Assembly: GCF_002261185.1 (NCBI RefSeq) | Contig: NZ_NEVQ01000022.1 | Span: forward strand, 558,001-622,000 | Source: Bordetella genomosp. 4 | GTDB taxonomy: Bacteria > Pseudomonadota > Gammaproteobacteria > Burkholderiales > Burkholderiaceae_B | Direction: 5' to 3' | Length of the DNA stretch: 64,000 nt | In this document: positions 35,130 to 44,197 of the stretch, piece by piece | How the letters are laid out: every line of letters starts with the position of its first letter | Numbering within the stretch: the stretch's first letter is position 1 | Translations under genes and position numbers: made by a program | Notes under the pieces: model-generated | The model's input: the letters and a program-made list of their open reading frames with translations, nothing else | Databases searched by the model: none | What the model was told of the DNA's origin: nothing

Positions 35130-36356
35130 TTATTGAAGTTGGCGGCAAGCTTGCGCCAGTTTTTCGCAGCCGAGCTTGATGGTCTCCAGATCGGTGGCGA
35201 AACTCATACGCAGATAGCCGGGATTGCCATAAGCGGTGCCGTCCAGAACGGCAACGCCGGCGGCGTCCAGCAGGTAATGCACAAACTCCAGGTCGTTGGT
35301 GATGGTTTTGCCATCGGGCGTTTTCTTACCAATGAAACCCTGGATGTTGGGAAATACATAGAATGCGCCGGCCGGGTTGGGGCAACTCATCGAGTCGATG
35401 CCATTGAGCAGGCTGACGATCGTATCGCGACGCTCTTTGTAGATGGCCACGGTATCGGCCACGCATTGTTGGTCTGCGGTCAGTGCCGTGGCGGCAGCCA
35501 CTTGGCAGATCTGGCTCGCGCACGAGGTGGATTGCGAAATCAATGTCGAGATCGCTTTTGCCAGCCAGGCAGGGCCAGCCGCATAGCCGATGCGCCAGCC
35601 GGTCATAGCGTAGGCCTTGGAAACGCCATTGACCAACATGACGCGAGACGCCAGGCCGGGATTCACGGCCAGCGGCGAAATGTAGTTGCCGTCGTAGCAG
35701 AAGTGTTCGTAGATTTCGTCGACCATCAGCAGGACTTGCGGATGGCGTTCGATCACGGCGAGCAAGGCCTTCAGCTCGGCTTCGGTGTAGATCGCGCCTG
35801 AAGGGTTGTTCGGGGCATTGAGCAACAGCCATTTAGTGCGCGGCGTGATCGCAGCCTCGAGGGCCTCGGGTGTGACCTTGAAGTCCTGTGCCTCGGTCGT
35901 CGGCAAGATGACCGGCTTGCCGTCGTTCAACAACACCATGTCCGGATATGACACCCAGTATGGCGTGGGGATGATGACCTCGTCGCCTGCATTCAATGTT
36001 GCCTGCAACGCCGAGAAAATCAGTTGCTTGGCGCCGGTGCCGACGACCAATTGATCCAGCTCGAAGGACAGTTTGTTTTCGCGCTGAAATTTTTGCTGGA
36101 TAGCCACCAGCAGTTCGCGGATACCGGCGGACGACGTGTATTTCACTTCGCCGCTTTTGATCGCAGCGATACCAGCCTGTGCGATATGCGCAGGCGTTTT
36201 CAGATCCGGCTCGCCGATGGTGAAGTCGACGATTTCCCGGCCTTCGGCGCGCAGTTGATCGACCTTGCGTTTAGCCGCCATGCTGGGCGACGGCTTGATC
36301 GCGCTCATGCGTTGCGCGAGGAAAGAAGCGGCTTGATTCGTGTTGCTGGCAGTCAT
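35130..36356 (-). CDS. Class I/II PLP-dependent aminotransferase (aspartate aminotransferase type)
   Basis: The 408-residue protein shows the aminotransferase I fold. It has 'FTIGEPDLKTPAHI', 'NAPNNPSGA', the PLP-binding Lys in 'VNGVSKAYAMTGWRIGY', and the distal Arg in 'YLRMSFA'. It resembles the 1-gamma aspartate aminotransferases of bacteria. It lies between the aldolase and the binding-protein genes, so it likely converts the imported amino acid to its 2-oxoacid for aldol cleavage. Confidence 0.92.
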   Translation of the reverse strand: MTASNTNQAASFLAQRMSAIKPSPSMAAKRKVDQLRAEGREIVDFTIGEPDLKTPAHIAQAGIAAIKSGEVKYTSSAGIRELLVAIQQKFQRENKLSFELDQLVVGTGAKQLIFSALQATLNAGDEVIIPTPYWVSYPDMVLLNDGKPVILPTTEAQDFKVTPEALEAAITPRTKWLLLNAPNNPSGAIYTEAELKALLAVIERHPQVLLMVDEIYEHFCYDGNYISPLAVNPGLASRVMLVNGVSKAYAMTGWRIGYAAGPAWLAKAISTLISQSTSCASQICQVAAATALTADQQCVADTVAIYKERRDTIVSLLNGIDSMSCPNPAGAFYVFPNIQGFIGKKTPDGKTITNDLEFVHYLLDAAGVAVLDGTAYGNPGYLRMSFATDLETIKLGCEKLAQACRQLQ

Positions 36357-36364
36357 GATGCGAT

Positions 36365-37036
36365 TTACAGAAGGTTCTTGGATTCCAATACGGCGTGCAA
36401 CCAGCTTTGGCGCTCGGCACCGCTGTCGATCTCGGCCATGATGCGCTCTTCTTTTGCAGCGTGAGCGCGGGCTTTTTCTACCAAGGCGTCAGCCTGGGCG
36501 ACCGGGAACGACACGATGCCGTCTTCGTCGGCGACAATCACGTCCCCAGGCTGGATGACCTGTCCGCCGATGGTGACCGGCACGTTGACTTCGCCAGGGC
36601 CGTCTTTGTAGGGGCCACGGTGCACGTGGCCACGGGCGTAGCACGGGAATGAATCATTCTCGAATGCCGCCACGTCACGAATCGCGCCATCGACGATCAG
36701 GCCAACGCAGCCGCGCTGCTGCAGGTAACGCTTCATGATTTCGCCCACGCAGGCGTTGGTCAGATCGCCGCCAGCATCCACCACCAGTACATGACCCGGC
36801 TGAATCAAGGTCATGGCTTTGTAGATGAACAGGTTGTCGCCGGGGCGGGTTTTGACCGTCAGCGCGCTGCCGACCAGCTTGCCGCTGCGGTTATAGCGGT
36901 TCAAGCCGACAACACCGCTCTGGCGGTGCATGTTGTCGCTCAGGTGCGGGGTCACGATGGACTGCAAGGCATTTGCCAACTCGGCGCTAAGCACGGGAGC
37001 GGCGGCATTGAGGGTAAATGGCGAAGCGTTTTGCAT
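36365..37036 (-). CDS. RraA-like aldolase (4-hydroxy-4-methyl-2-oxoglutarate aldolase type)
   Basis: The 223-residue protein has the RraA/HMG-aldolase signature: 'HLSDNMHRQSGVVGLNRY', 'GDNLFIYKAMTLIQPGHVLVVDAGGD' region, and the catalytic 'GLIVDGAIRDVAAF' with Asp and Arg for metal and pyruvate enolate binding. Such enzymes split 4-hydroxy-4-methyl- or 4-carboxy-4-hydroxy-2-oxo acids to pyruvate plus a keto acid. The ATG at 37036 is used; the longer frame adds 17 unrelated residues. As first gene of the operon it defines a transport, transamination and aldol-cleavage route. RNase E regulator activity is less likely here. Confidence 0.88.
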   Translation of the reverse strand: MQNASPFTLNAAAPVLSAELANALQSIVTPHLSDNMHRQSGVVGLNRYNRSGKLVGSALTVKTRPGDNLFIYKAMTLIQPGHVLVVDAGGDLTNACVGEIMKRYLQQRGCVGLIVDGAIRDVAAFENDSFPCYARGHVHRGPYKDGPGEVNVPVTIGGQVIQPGDVIVADEDGIVSFPVAQADALVEKARAHAAKEERIMAEIDSGAERQSWLHAVLESKNLL

Positions 37037-37165
37037 GGGGTTGGGTCTCCAGAAGCCTGGATCATGCAAAAAACATGGACACGCCAAAAGGGAATTAAAC
37101 GCCTATGGTTTTATTCCTTTTTAGAATATTGACCGGCATGCATCACGCCGCAGTCCACCACTGGA

Positions 37166-37214
37166 GGGTTTTTATTCTTTTATGACAACAGCTTATATCG
37201 TTTTATAAAAACCC
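37166..37214. promoter_or_regulatory. Perfect 10-bp inverted repeat with 29-bp spacer
   Basis: GGGTTTTTAT (37166-37175) and ATAAAAACCC (37205-37214) are exact reverse complements. The site is 130 bp upstream of the aldolase operon and 250 bp upstream of the sigma-factor gene. Spacing of about four helical turns centre to centre suggests a two-site regulator target. A regulator cannot be named. Confidence 0.45.
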
Positions 37215-37390
37215 CATTAAAGAGCGCATGGATCATGCGGCATCGCACCATTATGGACCCTTGATACGGGAAATCCCCTAGCACATTGCAACCCCTGCAG
37301 CCCGGGTCAATGGGCAGTTCGACCACAATCAGGCCATGACATGAATCGATCTACTGCCGCTGTCGTTATCACGGGTCAGCCCGAATTCAA

Positions 37391-37409
37391 GATAAGAACG
37401 ATTTCTATT
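37391..37409 (+). promoter_or_regulatory. Weak Fur-box candidate before the FecI-like gene
   Basis: GATAAGAACGATTTCTATT matches the Fur pattern AATGAGAATAATTCTCATT at 12 of 19 positions. It lies 56 bp upstream of the sigma-factor start, the expected place for iron control of a surface-signalling system. The match is modest. Confidence 0.4.
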
Positions 37410-37464
37410 AATATCATCAGTTCTGCTATTCCTCCACCTGGCAATTTATCCCCGGAATCCGCCC

Positions 37465-38025
37465 GTGAGTGCCGCGCCCCTTCCCTACGCTTCGCCACCA
37501 TCAGTGGATACGCTGTACGCCGAGCACCACTCCTGGCTCAGGACGTGGCTGCAACGGCGCCTGGGCAACGCCGCCGACGCGGCCGACATGGCACACGAAG
37601 CCTTTTTGCGATTGATCATGAAGCCCGCACCGCGGGGATTTCATAGCCCATTGGAGGCCCGCGCCTATTTGCGATCCATGGCGCAAGGCATGTGCATCAA
37701 TCTGTGGCGCCGACGGGAGATCGAACAGGCGTGGCTCGATACGCTGGCTGCGCAGCCGCAGGATGCCGCGCCCTCGGCCGAACGGCAGGCAATCGTGCTG
37801 GAGGCACTGCATGAGATCGCAACGCTGTTGCACGACCTGTCCGCCAAGGCAGCCCAGGCTTTTCTGATGTCGACCGTATGCGGTATGACGGCATCGGAGG
37901 TGGGCAGCGAACTCGGCGTGTCCTCGCGCATGGTGCGCAAGTATGTCGCGCAAGCCATGCTGCGCTGTATGCAGGCCCATGCGGCCCAGACAACGGCTGA
38001 ACTGCGGACCTCACGCGCCGCATGA
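37465..38025 (+). CDS. FecI-type extracytoplasmic sigma factor
   Basis: The 186-residue protein has the sigma-70 region 2 ('LYAEHHSWLRTWLQRRLGNAADAADMAHEAFLRL') and region 4 helix-turn-helix ('MTASEVGSELGVSSRMVRKYV'), with the iron-type FecI subfamily look. A GTG at 37465 is the start; no nearby ATG gives a complete region 2. It is followed by fecR- and receptor-type genes, so it probably transcribes the receptor gene when the receptor binds its siderophore. Confidence 0.92.
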   Translation: MSAAPLPYASPPSVDTLYAEHHSWLRTWLQRRLGNAADAADMAHEAFLRLIMKPAPRGFHSPLEARAYLRSMAQGMCINLWRRREIEQAWLDTLAAQPQDAAPSAERQAIVLEALHEIATLLHDLSAKAAQAFLMSTVCGMTASEVGSELGVSSRMVRKYVAQAMLRCMQAHAAQTTAELRTSRAA

Positions 38026-38055
38026 TGCGCGTGTTCACCGACCTGCCATAACCCC

Positions 38056-39111
38056 ATGCCTGCAACATCCTCCATCGACTCCGTGCAACCAGACAGTCGC
38101 CACGAAGAGGACGGGCCTTCGCACGAGGCGATGGAGCAAGCTGCACACTGGTATGCCCTGCTGATTTCCGGCGAAGCCGATGCCACTGACCGTGCCCGTT
38201 GGCAAACCTGGCTGGCCGCCAACGCGCAGCATCGGCACGCATGGACCTATGTGGAAGCTGTCAGCCAACGCGTGCTGGCTCCTCTGCAGGACACGCCCGA
38301 CCCCACGCTATTGGCCTCCAAGGTCCACGATGTGCACACCCGCGAGCGATCCCGCCGACGCGTATTGGCGGGACTTGGCGCCGTGGCGGGGCTGGGCCTG
38401 ATCGGCTGGACGGGCTGGACACGTACTCCGATCGTCGGGGTCCTCGCAGCCTGGACTGCAGACTACCGCAGCGGCATCGGCGACATCCGCGAAATCAAGC
38501 TGGCCGACGGCTCACGCATCTGGCTCAATGCCGGCAGCGCGCTCAACGCCGATATGTCGGCCAATCTGCGCAAGCTCACGTTGATCGCCGGGGAGGTCCT
38601 GGTATCGACGGCCCACGGAGACGCCCGCCCATTTATTGTCGGAACGCCGCAGGGACAATTGCGCGCGCTGGGCACACGCTTCACGGTCCGGCGCGAACCT
38701 GAACAAACCTTTCTGGCGGTCTACGAAGGCGCGGTCGAAATCCGCACCGCGGCGAGCGACACGACAACCGTTATTGCGGCGGGGAAACAGGCGCGGTTCA
38801 GTCCGGATCGCATTGCCGATGCCACTGAGGCCGACCCGGCGCGAGAGGCATGGAGCCGTGGGGATTTAGTTGCCTGGGATTTGTCGCTGGCGGCCGTGGT
38901 GCACGAACTCAATCGTTATTACACAGGACATATCGCACTGGATCCAGCCGTCGCACAGCGCCGCGTATTCGGGACATTTCCGTTGCGTGACGTGGATGGT
39001 GCGCTGGCCATGCTGGCTGACGTCGCATCGCTACAGGTGCGTAAACCGCTGCCGTGGTGGATTTCAATCAGTAGCCGCGACGCGACGCCAAGCCCAGCTC
39101 AATCCCGTTGA
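38056..39111 (+). CDS. FecR-type anti-sigma/sensor protein
   Basis: The 351-residue protein has a cytoplasmic N-terminal domain with 'AHWYALLISGEADATDRARWQTWL' (the FecR N domain), a single membrane segment near 102-120, and a periplasmic FecR domain ('GDIREIKLADGSRIWLNAGSALN') ending in an STN-like tail. It receives the signal from the receptor and controls the FecI-type factor just upstream (30 bp gap). Confidence 0.92.
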   Translation: MPATSSIDSVQPDSRHEEDGPSHEAMEQAAHWYALLISGEADATDRARWQTWLAANAQHRHAWTYVEAVSQRVLAPLQDTPDPTLLASKVHDVHTRERSRRRVLAGLGAVAGLGLIGWTGWTRTPIVGVLAAWTADYRSGIGDIREIKLADGSRIWLNAGSALNADMSANLRKLTLIAGEVLVSTAHGDARPFIVGTPQGQLRALGTRFTVRREPEQTFLAVYEGAVEIRTAASDTTTVIAAGKQARFSPDRIADATEADPAREAWSRGDLVAWDLSLAAVVHELNRYYTGHIALDPAVAQRRVFGTFPLRDVDGALAMLADVASLQVRKPLPWWISISSRDATPSPAQSR

Positions 39112-39280
39112 GCGTTTCATTATCCGGGCACAAAGCTGCCCCTGACTTTTTAACCGTGTGAGTTCCGCTTTTTGCCCTCTCGATTGATTTAGAGATAGAG
39201 AGGGCCACACGTCTGAGGTCGCGACAGGTGTTCGCACAGACAAGGCCCCTGTTGCACCCACTTTGTGAAGAGGAATTCTC

Positions 39281-41773
39281 ATGCCTTGGCGCTCGTCGCA
39301 TGCTCTCCGCCGCCCGCAATACCGCTCGATCCGATCGGCCTCTCTGGGCCTCGGCACAGAACGGCCACAGCAGAATGGATTTAGCCGCAGGCCCTGGGCG
39401 ATCTGGATGGAGCTGGGGGCCCTCACTGTTGTCATCGCCACGGGTACCGGGATGCCGCGACACGCCTATGCTGCCGACAACGCCATCGTACAGGCGACGA
39501 CGGTAACGGCGCCCGCACAACGCCACTACAACATCCCCGCCGGCCCGCTGCGCACCGTGTTGACCCGCTTTGCCAGTGAATCGGGCATTTACCTCGCGGG
39601 CTCGATCGAGCTGGCCGACGGAAAAAACAGTGCTGGCCTACAAGGCAGCTATACGGTCTCGCAGGGCTTGGCAAATGTACTGTCCGGCACGGGCCTGCAG
39701 GCGACACCGGATGCCAATAATCGGTACATACTCAAGGCCCTGCCGGCCTCCGGCGTGAGCGAGCTTCCCACTGTCACGATCACAGGCCGCACTGAAAGCG
39801 GTACCGGCCCCGTGATCGGCTATATGGCACGAAATAGCGAAACGGCCACAAAGACCGACACGCCGATTGTGGAAACCCCTCAGTCGATCTCGGTTGTCTC
39901 TGCCGAACAGATCCGCGATACGGCATCGAGCTCCTTGGATCAGGCGTTGACCTATACGGCAGGCGTACGCACGTCGATGTATGGCACCAGTTCCCGGCTG
40001 GACGCAGTGCAGGCACGGGGGGTCGAGATTGAAGACATCTACCTGGATGGTCTGAAAGATCGGGTGAATTACTGGAACAGCACGGCGCGCGTCGAGCCCT
40101 ATCTGATGGAACGTATGGAAGTCCTGCGCGGACCGGCCTCGATGCTGTATGGCCAAGGCGGCACTGGCGGCCTCATCAACAACGTGAGTAAACAGCCCCA
40201 GGCCGAAACCCAACGCGAAGTCGGTATTCAAGTCGGGAATCACAATAAAAAACAAATCCAGGCAGATCTGACCGGGCCGTTGAATGAAGACGGCACCCTG
40301 CTCTATCGGCTGGTGGCGTTGGGACGGGAAAGCGGCACGCAACTCGACTACGGCCAGGATGACAGGCAGGTAGTTGCCCCCTCGCTGACGTGGGCGCCCA
40401 GCGCCGATACCGAGCTGACGTTACGGTTCAAATGGCAGAAAGACCGGGCCAACGGTGATTCAGGCAGCACGCTGCCCTGGAACGGCACGATCCTGTCGAA
40501 TCCGAATGGAAAAATTTCCCGGCATACGTTCGTGGGCGAGCCAGATTTAGACTATTTCGACGCCGACAGTTGGCAAGCCGGCTGGTCGTTCCGCCATGCG
40601 TTTAATGACCAATGGACGTTTCGCCAGAACACCAGATGGACAGACAACAAGACCGATTACGGGGCCTTTGATGTCTATGCGCCCTATCTGGATGCCGAAG
40701 AGCGCGTGCTGAATCGTGCCGCCTATTTCTGGAAAAAACATACCCGCATCTTTGCCGCCGATCAGAACCTGTTGGGTAAGTTCTCGACTGGCGCCGTTGA
40801 TCATCAGTTGCTGGTGGGCCTGGATATCATGCGCTATCGGGTCAGGGGCTCGGGCATCGATGACTACGGCCTGGCCGACGGCGGCGGCGTTCCCCCGATC
40901 GATGTCTTCAATCCCATCTATAACAGCGGTTATACGCGGCCGGATCTGGAGCCCACTGCCGCCAACGGGGTCAAGCAGCTAGGCGTCTATATTCAAGACG
41001 AAATGCGATGGAGGCAATGGATCCTGCTGGCGGGCTGGCGGCACGATGAATCCACCAACTGGGAAGACGGCGCTGAGGACCGCAACGATAGGGCAAACAC
41101 GGTGCGAGTGGGCTTGATGTATGAAATCGTGCCCGGCCTGCTGCCCTATGTCAGTTATGCCGAGTCGTTCCAGCCCCAGGCCAATACGGATTATGGCCAA
41201 CGGCTGCGCCCGCTGCGCGGCAAACAGTGGGAGGCGGGCCTCAAATATCAACCTCCAGAGCAGGACTGGCGCGCATCGGCGGCCATATTCGAGCTGCGCG
41301 AGACCAACCGTACTGTGGAAATTTCCCAGACGGAGGTTGCACAGCGCGGCAAGACCCGAAACACCGGGCTGGAGCTGGAATGGGTGGGCTCGATCACTCC
41401 AAAATTCGACATCAACGCCAGCTTCACGTATTTGAATGTCGACCGGGAACTGACGGGCGTGCCCAAGAGGCAAGCCGCTTTTTGGGGAACGTATAAGTTC
41501 GCGATCGGGAATCTGGACGGTTTTACCGCGGGCGCTGGCGTGCATTACGCGAGCGGCTTTGTCGACGAGCCCAACGACGGCTCCTATGTGCCCAGAACGC
41601 CATCTGTGACGTTGTTTGACGCCATGGTGGCTTGGGAAAATCGCCACTGGCGCGTGGCATTGAACGCCAGCAACCTGACCGACAAGGAATATTTCAGCCA
41701 GTGCACCGAGTGGGGTTCTTGCTCGTACGGCACGGGACGTCTGGTTACATTGAGTACGACCTATCGCTGGTAG
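39281..41773 (+). CDS. TonB-dependent siderophore receptor with signalling domain (FecA/FhuE/FpvA type)
   Basis: The 830-residue outer-membrane receptor has a long signal region and an STN signalling domain at about 84-150 ('YNIPAGPLRTVLTRFASESGIYLAG'). A TonB-box/plug follows ('DTPIVETPQSISVVS', 'MERMEVLRGPASMLYGQGGTGGLI'), then a barrel ending 'LSTTYRW'. AGAGG precedes the ATG at 39281. The STN domain and the preceding FecI/FecR genes show it is both transporter and signal transducer. The plug resembles ferrichrome/coprogen/pyoverdine receptors; the ligand is not known. Confidence 0.94.
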   Translation: MPWRSSHALRRPQYRSIRSASLGLGTERPQQNGFSRRPWAIWMELGALTVVIATGTGMPRHAYAADNAIVQATTVTAPAQRHYNIPAGPLRTVLTRFASESGIYLAGSIELADGKNSAGLQGSYTVSQGLANVLSGTGLQATPDANNRYILKALPASGVSELPTVTITGRTESGTGPVIGYMARNSETATKTDTPIVETPQSISVVSAEQIRDTASSSLDQALTYTAGVRTSMYGTSSRLDAVQARGVEIEDIYLDGLKDRVNYWNSTARVEPYLMERMEVLRGPASMLYGQGGTGGLINNVSKQPQAETQREVGIQVGNHNKKQIQADLTGPLNEDGTLLYRLVALGRESGTQLDYGQDDRQVVAPSLTWAPSADTELTLRFKWQKDRANGDSGSTLPWNGTILSNPNGKISRHTFVGEPDLDYFDADSWQAGWSFRHAFNDQWTFRQNTRWTDNKTDYGAFDVYAPYLDAEERVLNRAAYFWKKHTRIFAADQNLLGKFSTGAVDHQLLVGLDIMRYRVRGSGIDDYGLADGGGVPPIDVFNPIYNSGYTRPDLEPTAANGVKQLGVYIQDEMRWRQWILLAGWRHDESTNWEDGAEDRNDRANTVRVGLMYEIVPGLLPYVSYAESFQPQANTDYGQRLRPLRGKQWEAGLKYQPPEQDWRASAAIFELRETNRTVEISQTEVAQRGKTRNTGLELEWVGSITPKFDINASFTYLNVDRELTGVPKRQAAFWGTYKFAIGNLDGFTAGAGVHYASGFVDEPNDGSYVPRTPSVTLFDAMVAWENRHWRVALNASNLTDKEYFSQCTEWGSCSYGTGRLVTLSTTYRW

Positions 41774-41831
41774 GTCACGCGTGAGCGAGTATCATTTGGC
41801 TGGTAGTCATTTTTAATTAAAGGAGCACTCC

Positions 41832-42113
41832 ATGGCCCAAGCCAGCGCACGCCACATCCTGGTGTCCACCGAAGCCAAATGCAACGAACTGAAGGCCGCT
41901 ATCGAAGGCGGTGCCGATTTCGCCCAAGTCGCCCGCGAAAACTCCAGTTGCCCGTCCAGCCGCGACGGCGGCAATCTGGGCACGTTCCGCCCGGGTCAAA
42001 TGGTGCGCGAATTCGACCAAGTCGTGTTCAGCGCCCCGTTGAACGTAGTGCAAGGCCCGGTGAAGACCCAGTTTGGGTACCACCTGGTCGAAGTGACTGA
42101 TCGCCAGGATTAA
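41832..42113 (+). CDS. ppiC: Parvulin-type peptidyl-prolyl isomerase (PpiC-like)
   Basis: The small 93-residue protein is a single parvulin domain: 'ARHILVSTEAKCNELKAAIEGGADFAQVARENS', 'DGGNLGTFRPGQMVREFDQVVF' and 'TQFGYHLVEV'. No signal peptide is seen, so it is cytoplasmic. AAAGGAG lies before the ATG. It helps cis-trans isomerisation of proline bonds. It is a stand-alone gene between the iron receptor and the DUF4148 gene. Confidence 0.95.
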   Translation: MAQASARHILVSTEAKCNELKAAIEGGADFAQVARENSSCPSSRDGGNLGTFRPGQMVREFDQVVFSAPLNVVQGPVKTQFGYHLVEVTDRQD

Positions 42114-42119
42114 TCAGTA

Positions 42120-42208
42120 CAGGGTCGGTGACGGAATTCCCCCACCGGCCCGCAGCAATATGCTGACGACCCGGGATTCGCGGCCAGACCGATGTATGCA
42201 GACGGCGT
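42120..42208 (+). promoter_or_regulatory. FMN-riboswitch-like fragment (weak)
   Basis: The bases contain blocks reminiscent of an FMN riboswitch in the same order: 'GGAATTCCCCCACCGGC', 'CCCGC', 'GCTGACGACCCGGGATTC', 'GGCCAGACCGATG'. The element is much too short for a full aptamer and has no riboflavin gene after it, only a convergent DUF4148 gene. It could be a decayed remnant or chance. Confidence 0.2.
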
Positions 42209-42233
42209 TGAATCCCCGAACATCTCAAAGACA

Positions 42234-42611
42234 TCACGAAACAGAAGCGATACGGCCCGCCTGTGCCGCCACCGAGTGCTCGTAAACGGCCAGCTTGGTT
42301 CTGTATGCTGTGCTGTAAATATCGGGCGTCGCATTGCCCCGCCATTCACTAGACAAACCGGCTTGCTTCCATGCCGCCAAGTCCGCCTTGACCTCGGCAC
42401 GAGAGAGCGTCGATGGCGACACCGGAATATAGGTCTGATCGCCCGGCTGCACATTGCCCGCAGCCTTGGCAGTTGCCAGATCGGCCGTGACTTCAGCACG
42501 CGACAACGTCGAAAAACTCGGCGGAACATAGGTTTCCTCTGCGGCGTGTGCGGCAGTACCGGCGGACAAAGCGGACAAAGCGATGGCAAAGATGGCGAAT
42601 TGGGTTTTCAT
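42234..42611 (-). CDS. DUF4148 domain periplasmic protein
   Basis: The 125-residue protein has a clear signal peptide (residues 1-23, 'SAGTAAHA') followed by two copies of a repeat with 'STLSRAEVTADLATAKAAG' and 'STLSRAEVKADLAAWKQAG' cores. This is the DUF4148 pattern, common in Burkholderia and Bordetella relatives and of unknown function. The ATG at 42611 is preceded by GAGG; the longer open frame upstream is non-coding. It is a single-gene unit. Confidence 0.88.
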   Translation of the reverse strand: MKTQFAIFAIALSALSAGTAAHAAEETYVPPSFSTLSRAEVTADLATAKAAGNVQPGDQTYIPVSPSTLSRAEVKADLAAWKQAGLSSEWRGNATPDIYSTAYRTKLAVYEHSVAAQAGRIASVS

Positions 42612-42880
42612 AGTAAGCCTCGATAAAAAGTGATGATTAGTGGATGAATGAACGACGAAACGCGTTTTGAATAGCCGGCAAGGCATTGTGTTGTGGTTGC
42701 TGCCGTGTGCCGTCTGTCCATGAGTGTTATTAAAGAACTGTCGCGTATCTCGGATATGTCGCCTGGACTGGGGTTTTAGTACCCAAGGTATCTGTAAAAG
42801 GGTTAGATACAGTGGGAGACAAATCCGGATGCCGACTAGGCGATATGTACTGGGGAAAACGGTCGCAAATACGAACGGCA

Positions 42881-43399
42881 TCAACCCGGCTGAGCCAACA
42901 GGCGTTGAATTTCCGCTTCGGTTTCCTGGTATTTCCCTTCTCCAAAGTGGCGATACACGATGTTCCCTTGTTTATCGATCAGATATGCCGCAGGCCAGTA
43001 TTGATTTCGATAGGCATCCCAGGTCGCATAGCCATTGTCTTGCGCAACGGGGTACTTGATACCGAATCGATCAAGCGCCTTTGTCACATTCGTGGTGGAG
43101 CGCTCGAATGGAAACTCGGGAGTATGCACGCCAACGACGACCAATCCCTGATCTTTGTATTTCTGATACCAGTCGGTCACATAAGGCAGGGTGCGGATGC
43201 AGTTGATGCAGGTATAGGTCCAGAAATCGACGAGCACCACTTTGCCACGCAGGGACTGCATCGTGAGCGGCTCGCTGTTGAGCCACTTTTCGATACCCGT
43301 AAACTCCGGCGCAGGAACCGGTGCGGGTTGAGGCGCCGCGTGTACGACTGATACGAACAACACCGAGGCGGCAGCGAATGATTTCAACATTCTGAACAT
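42881..43399 (-). CDS. TlpA/DipZ-type periplasmic thioredoxin-like protein
   Basis: The 172-residue protein has a signal peptide (to about 22, 'VVHAAPQPAP') and a thioredoxin fold with the active site 'WTYTCINCIRTLPYV' (Cys64 and Cys67). The 'TYTCINC' form is typical of the thioredoxin domain of DipZ/CcdA-linked proteins. AGGAG precedes the ATG at 43399. It lies directly downstream of a CcdA-like gene, its likely electron donor, so the pair should reduce disulfides in the periplasm. Confidence 0.9.
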   Translation of the reverse strand: MFRMLKSFAAASVLFVSVVHAAPQPAPVPAPEFTGIEKWLNSEPLTMQSLRGKVVLVDFWTYTCINCIRTLPYVTDWYQKYKDQGLVVVGVHTPEFPFERSTTNVTKALDRFGIKYPVAQDNGYATWDAYRNQYWPAAYLIDKQGNIVYRHFGEGKYQETEAEIQRLLAQPG

Positions 43400-43507
43400 G
43401 ATGAGCTCCTTATTAACAAGCAAAAAAGTGCTGGCGAAGTAAATGGGATCGCGTCAGAGAGAACCAGCACGAATAAAAAACGGAACGTGATTCAGATCGG
43501 GCAAAGA

Positions 43508-44197
43508 TCAGTGAAAAAGCCCTGTCAACCAGGCGTAAAACAAAACGTCGTACTGGAAATGAATGGCCAATGCGGTCAGCACCAACAGCACACCGAAGCC
43601 TTGCTGCAGACGATGGGTATGCCGAGTCATCCAGCCCACACGCGAGGCGATAGCCTTGCCGCCGTACGCAATGGCGAGCATGGGAATACCCGCGCCGACG
43701 GCATAGAAGAGCAATAGCGCGCTGGATTGCCCCAGGTTCTGGGCCTTGGCAGCCAACACCAGGATTGACGCCAACACCGGACCTGCACATGGGGTCCATA
43801 CTGCACCCAGCGAAATTCCCAGCAGGAACCCGCCCGAATTACCGTTATCAGCCTTTCCCGACAGCATCGCGATGCGCTGTATCGGCCCGCCAATACGAGC
43901 GATCAGCCAGTCATACGGGCGCGGCCAGATGCGGGCCAGGCCAAACAGCACCAACAGCACGATCGAGGTAGAACGCACCGCCTCGTGGACGGTTTCATTC
44001 AAGTTGGACAGCAGACTGAGTGCGATACCCAACCCGGCGAACGCGCATACAAAACCGGCAACAATGAACAAGGGGCGCAGGCGGTTGGAGCGTTCGACAG
44101 AACTACCCAGCAGGATGGGTAAAAGAGGCAATACGCAGGGCGAGGCAATCGTCAGAACGCCGGCCAGTAGCGCAATGGGAGCATTGATAGCATTCAT
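43508..44197 (-). CDS. CcdA/DsbD-like transmembrane thiol-disulfide carrier
   Basis: The 229-residue membrane protein has about six segments and the paired functional cysteines 'ASPCVLPLLP' in TM1 and 'WTPCAGPVLAS' in TM4, the CcdA hallmark. It moves electrons from cytoplasmic thioredoxin to the periplasmic partner encoded 108 bp downstream. The ATG at 44197 gives the normal length; the longer frame adds 41 non-conserved residues. It diverges from the response-regulator gene. Confidence 0.9.
   Translation of the reverse strand: MNAINAPIALLAGVLTIASPCVLPLLPILLGSSVERSNRLRPLFIVAGFVCAFAGLGIALSLLSNLNETVHEAVRSTSIVLLVLFGLARIWPRPYDWLIARIGGPIQRIAMLSGKADNGNSGGFLLGISLGAVWTPCAGPVLASILVLAAKAQNLGQSSALLLFYAVGAGIPMLAIAYGGKAIASRVGWMTRHTHRLQQGFGVLLVLTALAIHFQYDVLFYAWLTGLFH

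Larger units (their letters stand above)
37037..37464. other. 428-bp divergent intergenic region
   Basis: No supported gene. It separates the RraA/aminotransferase/ABC operon from the FecI-type sigma gene. It contains ATTC-N7-GAAT near 37118 (a LysR-like dyad), the long inverted repeat at 37166-37214, and a weak Fur-box candidate at 37391-37409. Confidence 0.55.

Noticed and set aside
42612-42884. Upstream extension of the DUF4148 frame
   Set aside because: Open by chance; signal peptide and ribosome site fix the start at 42611.
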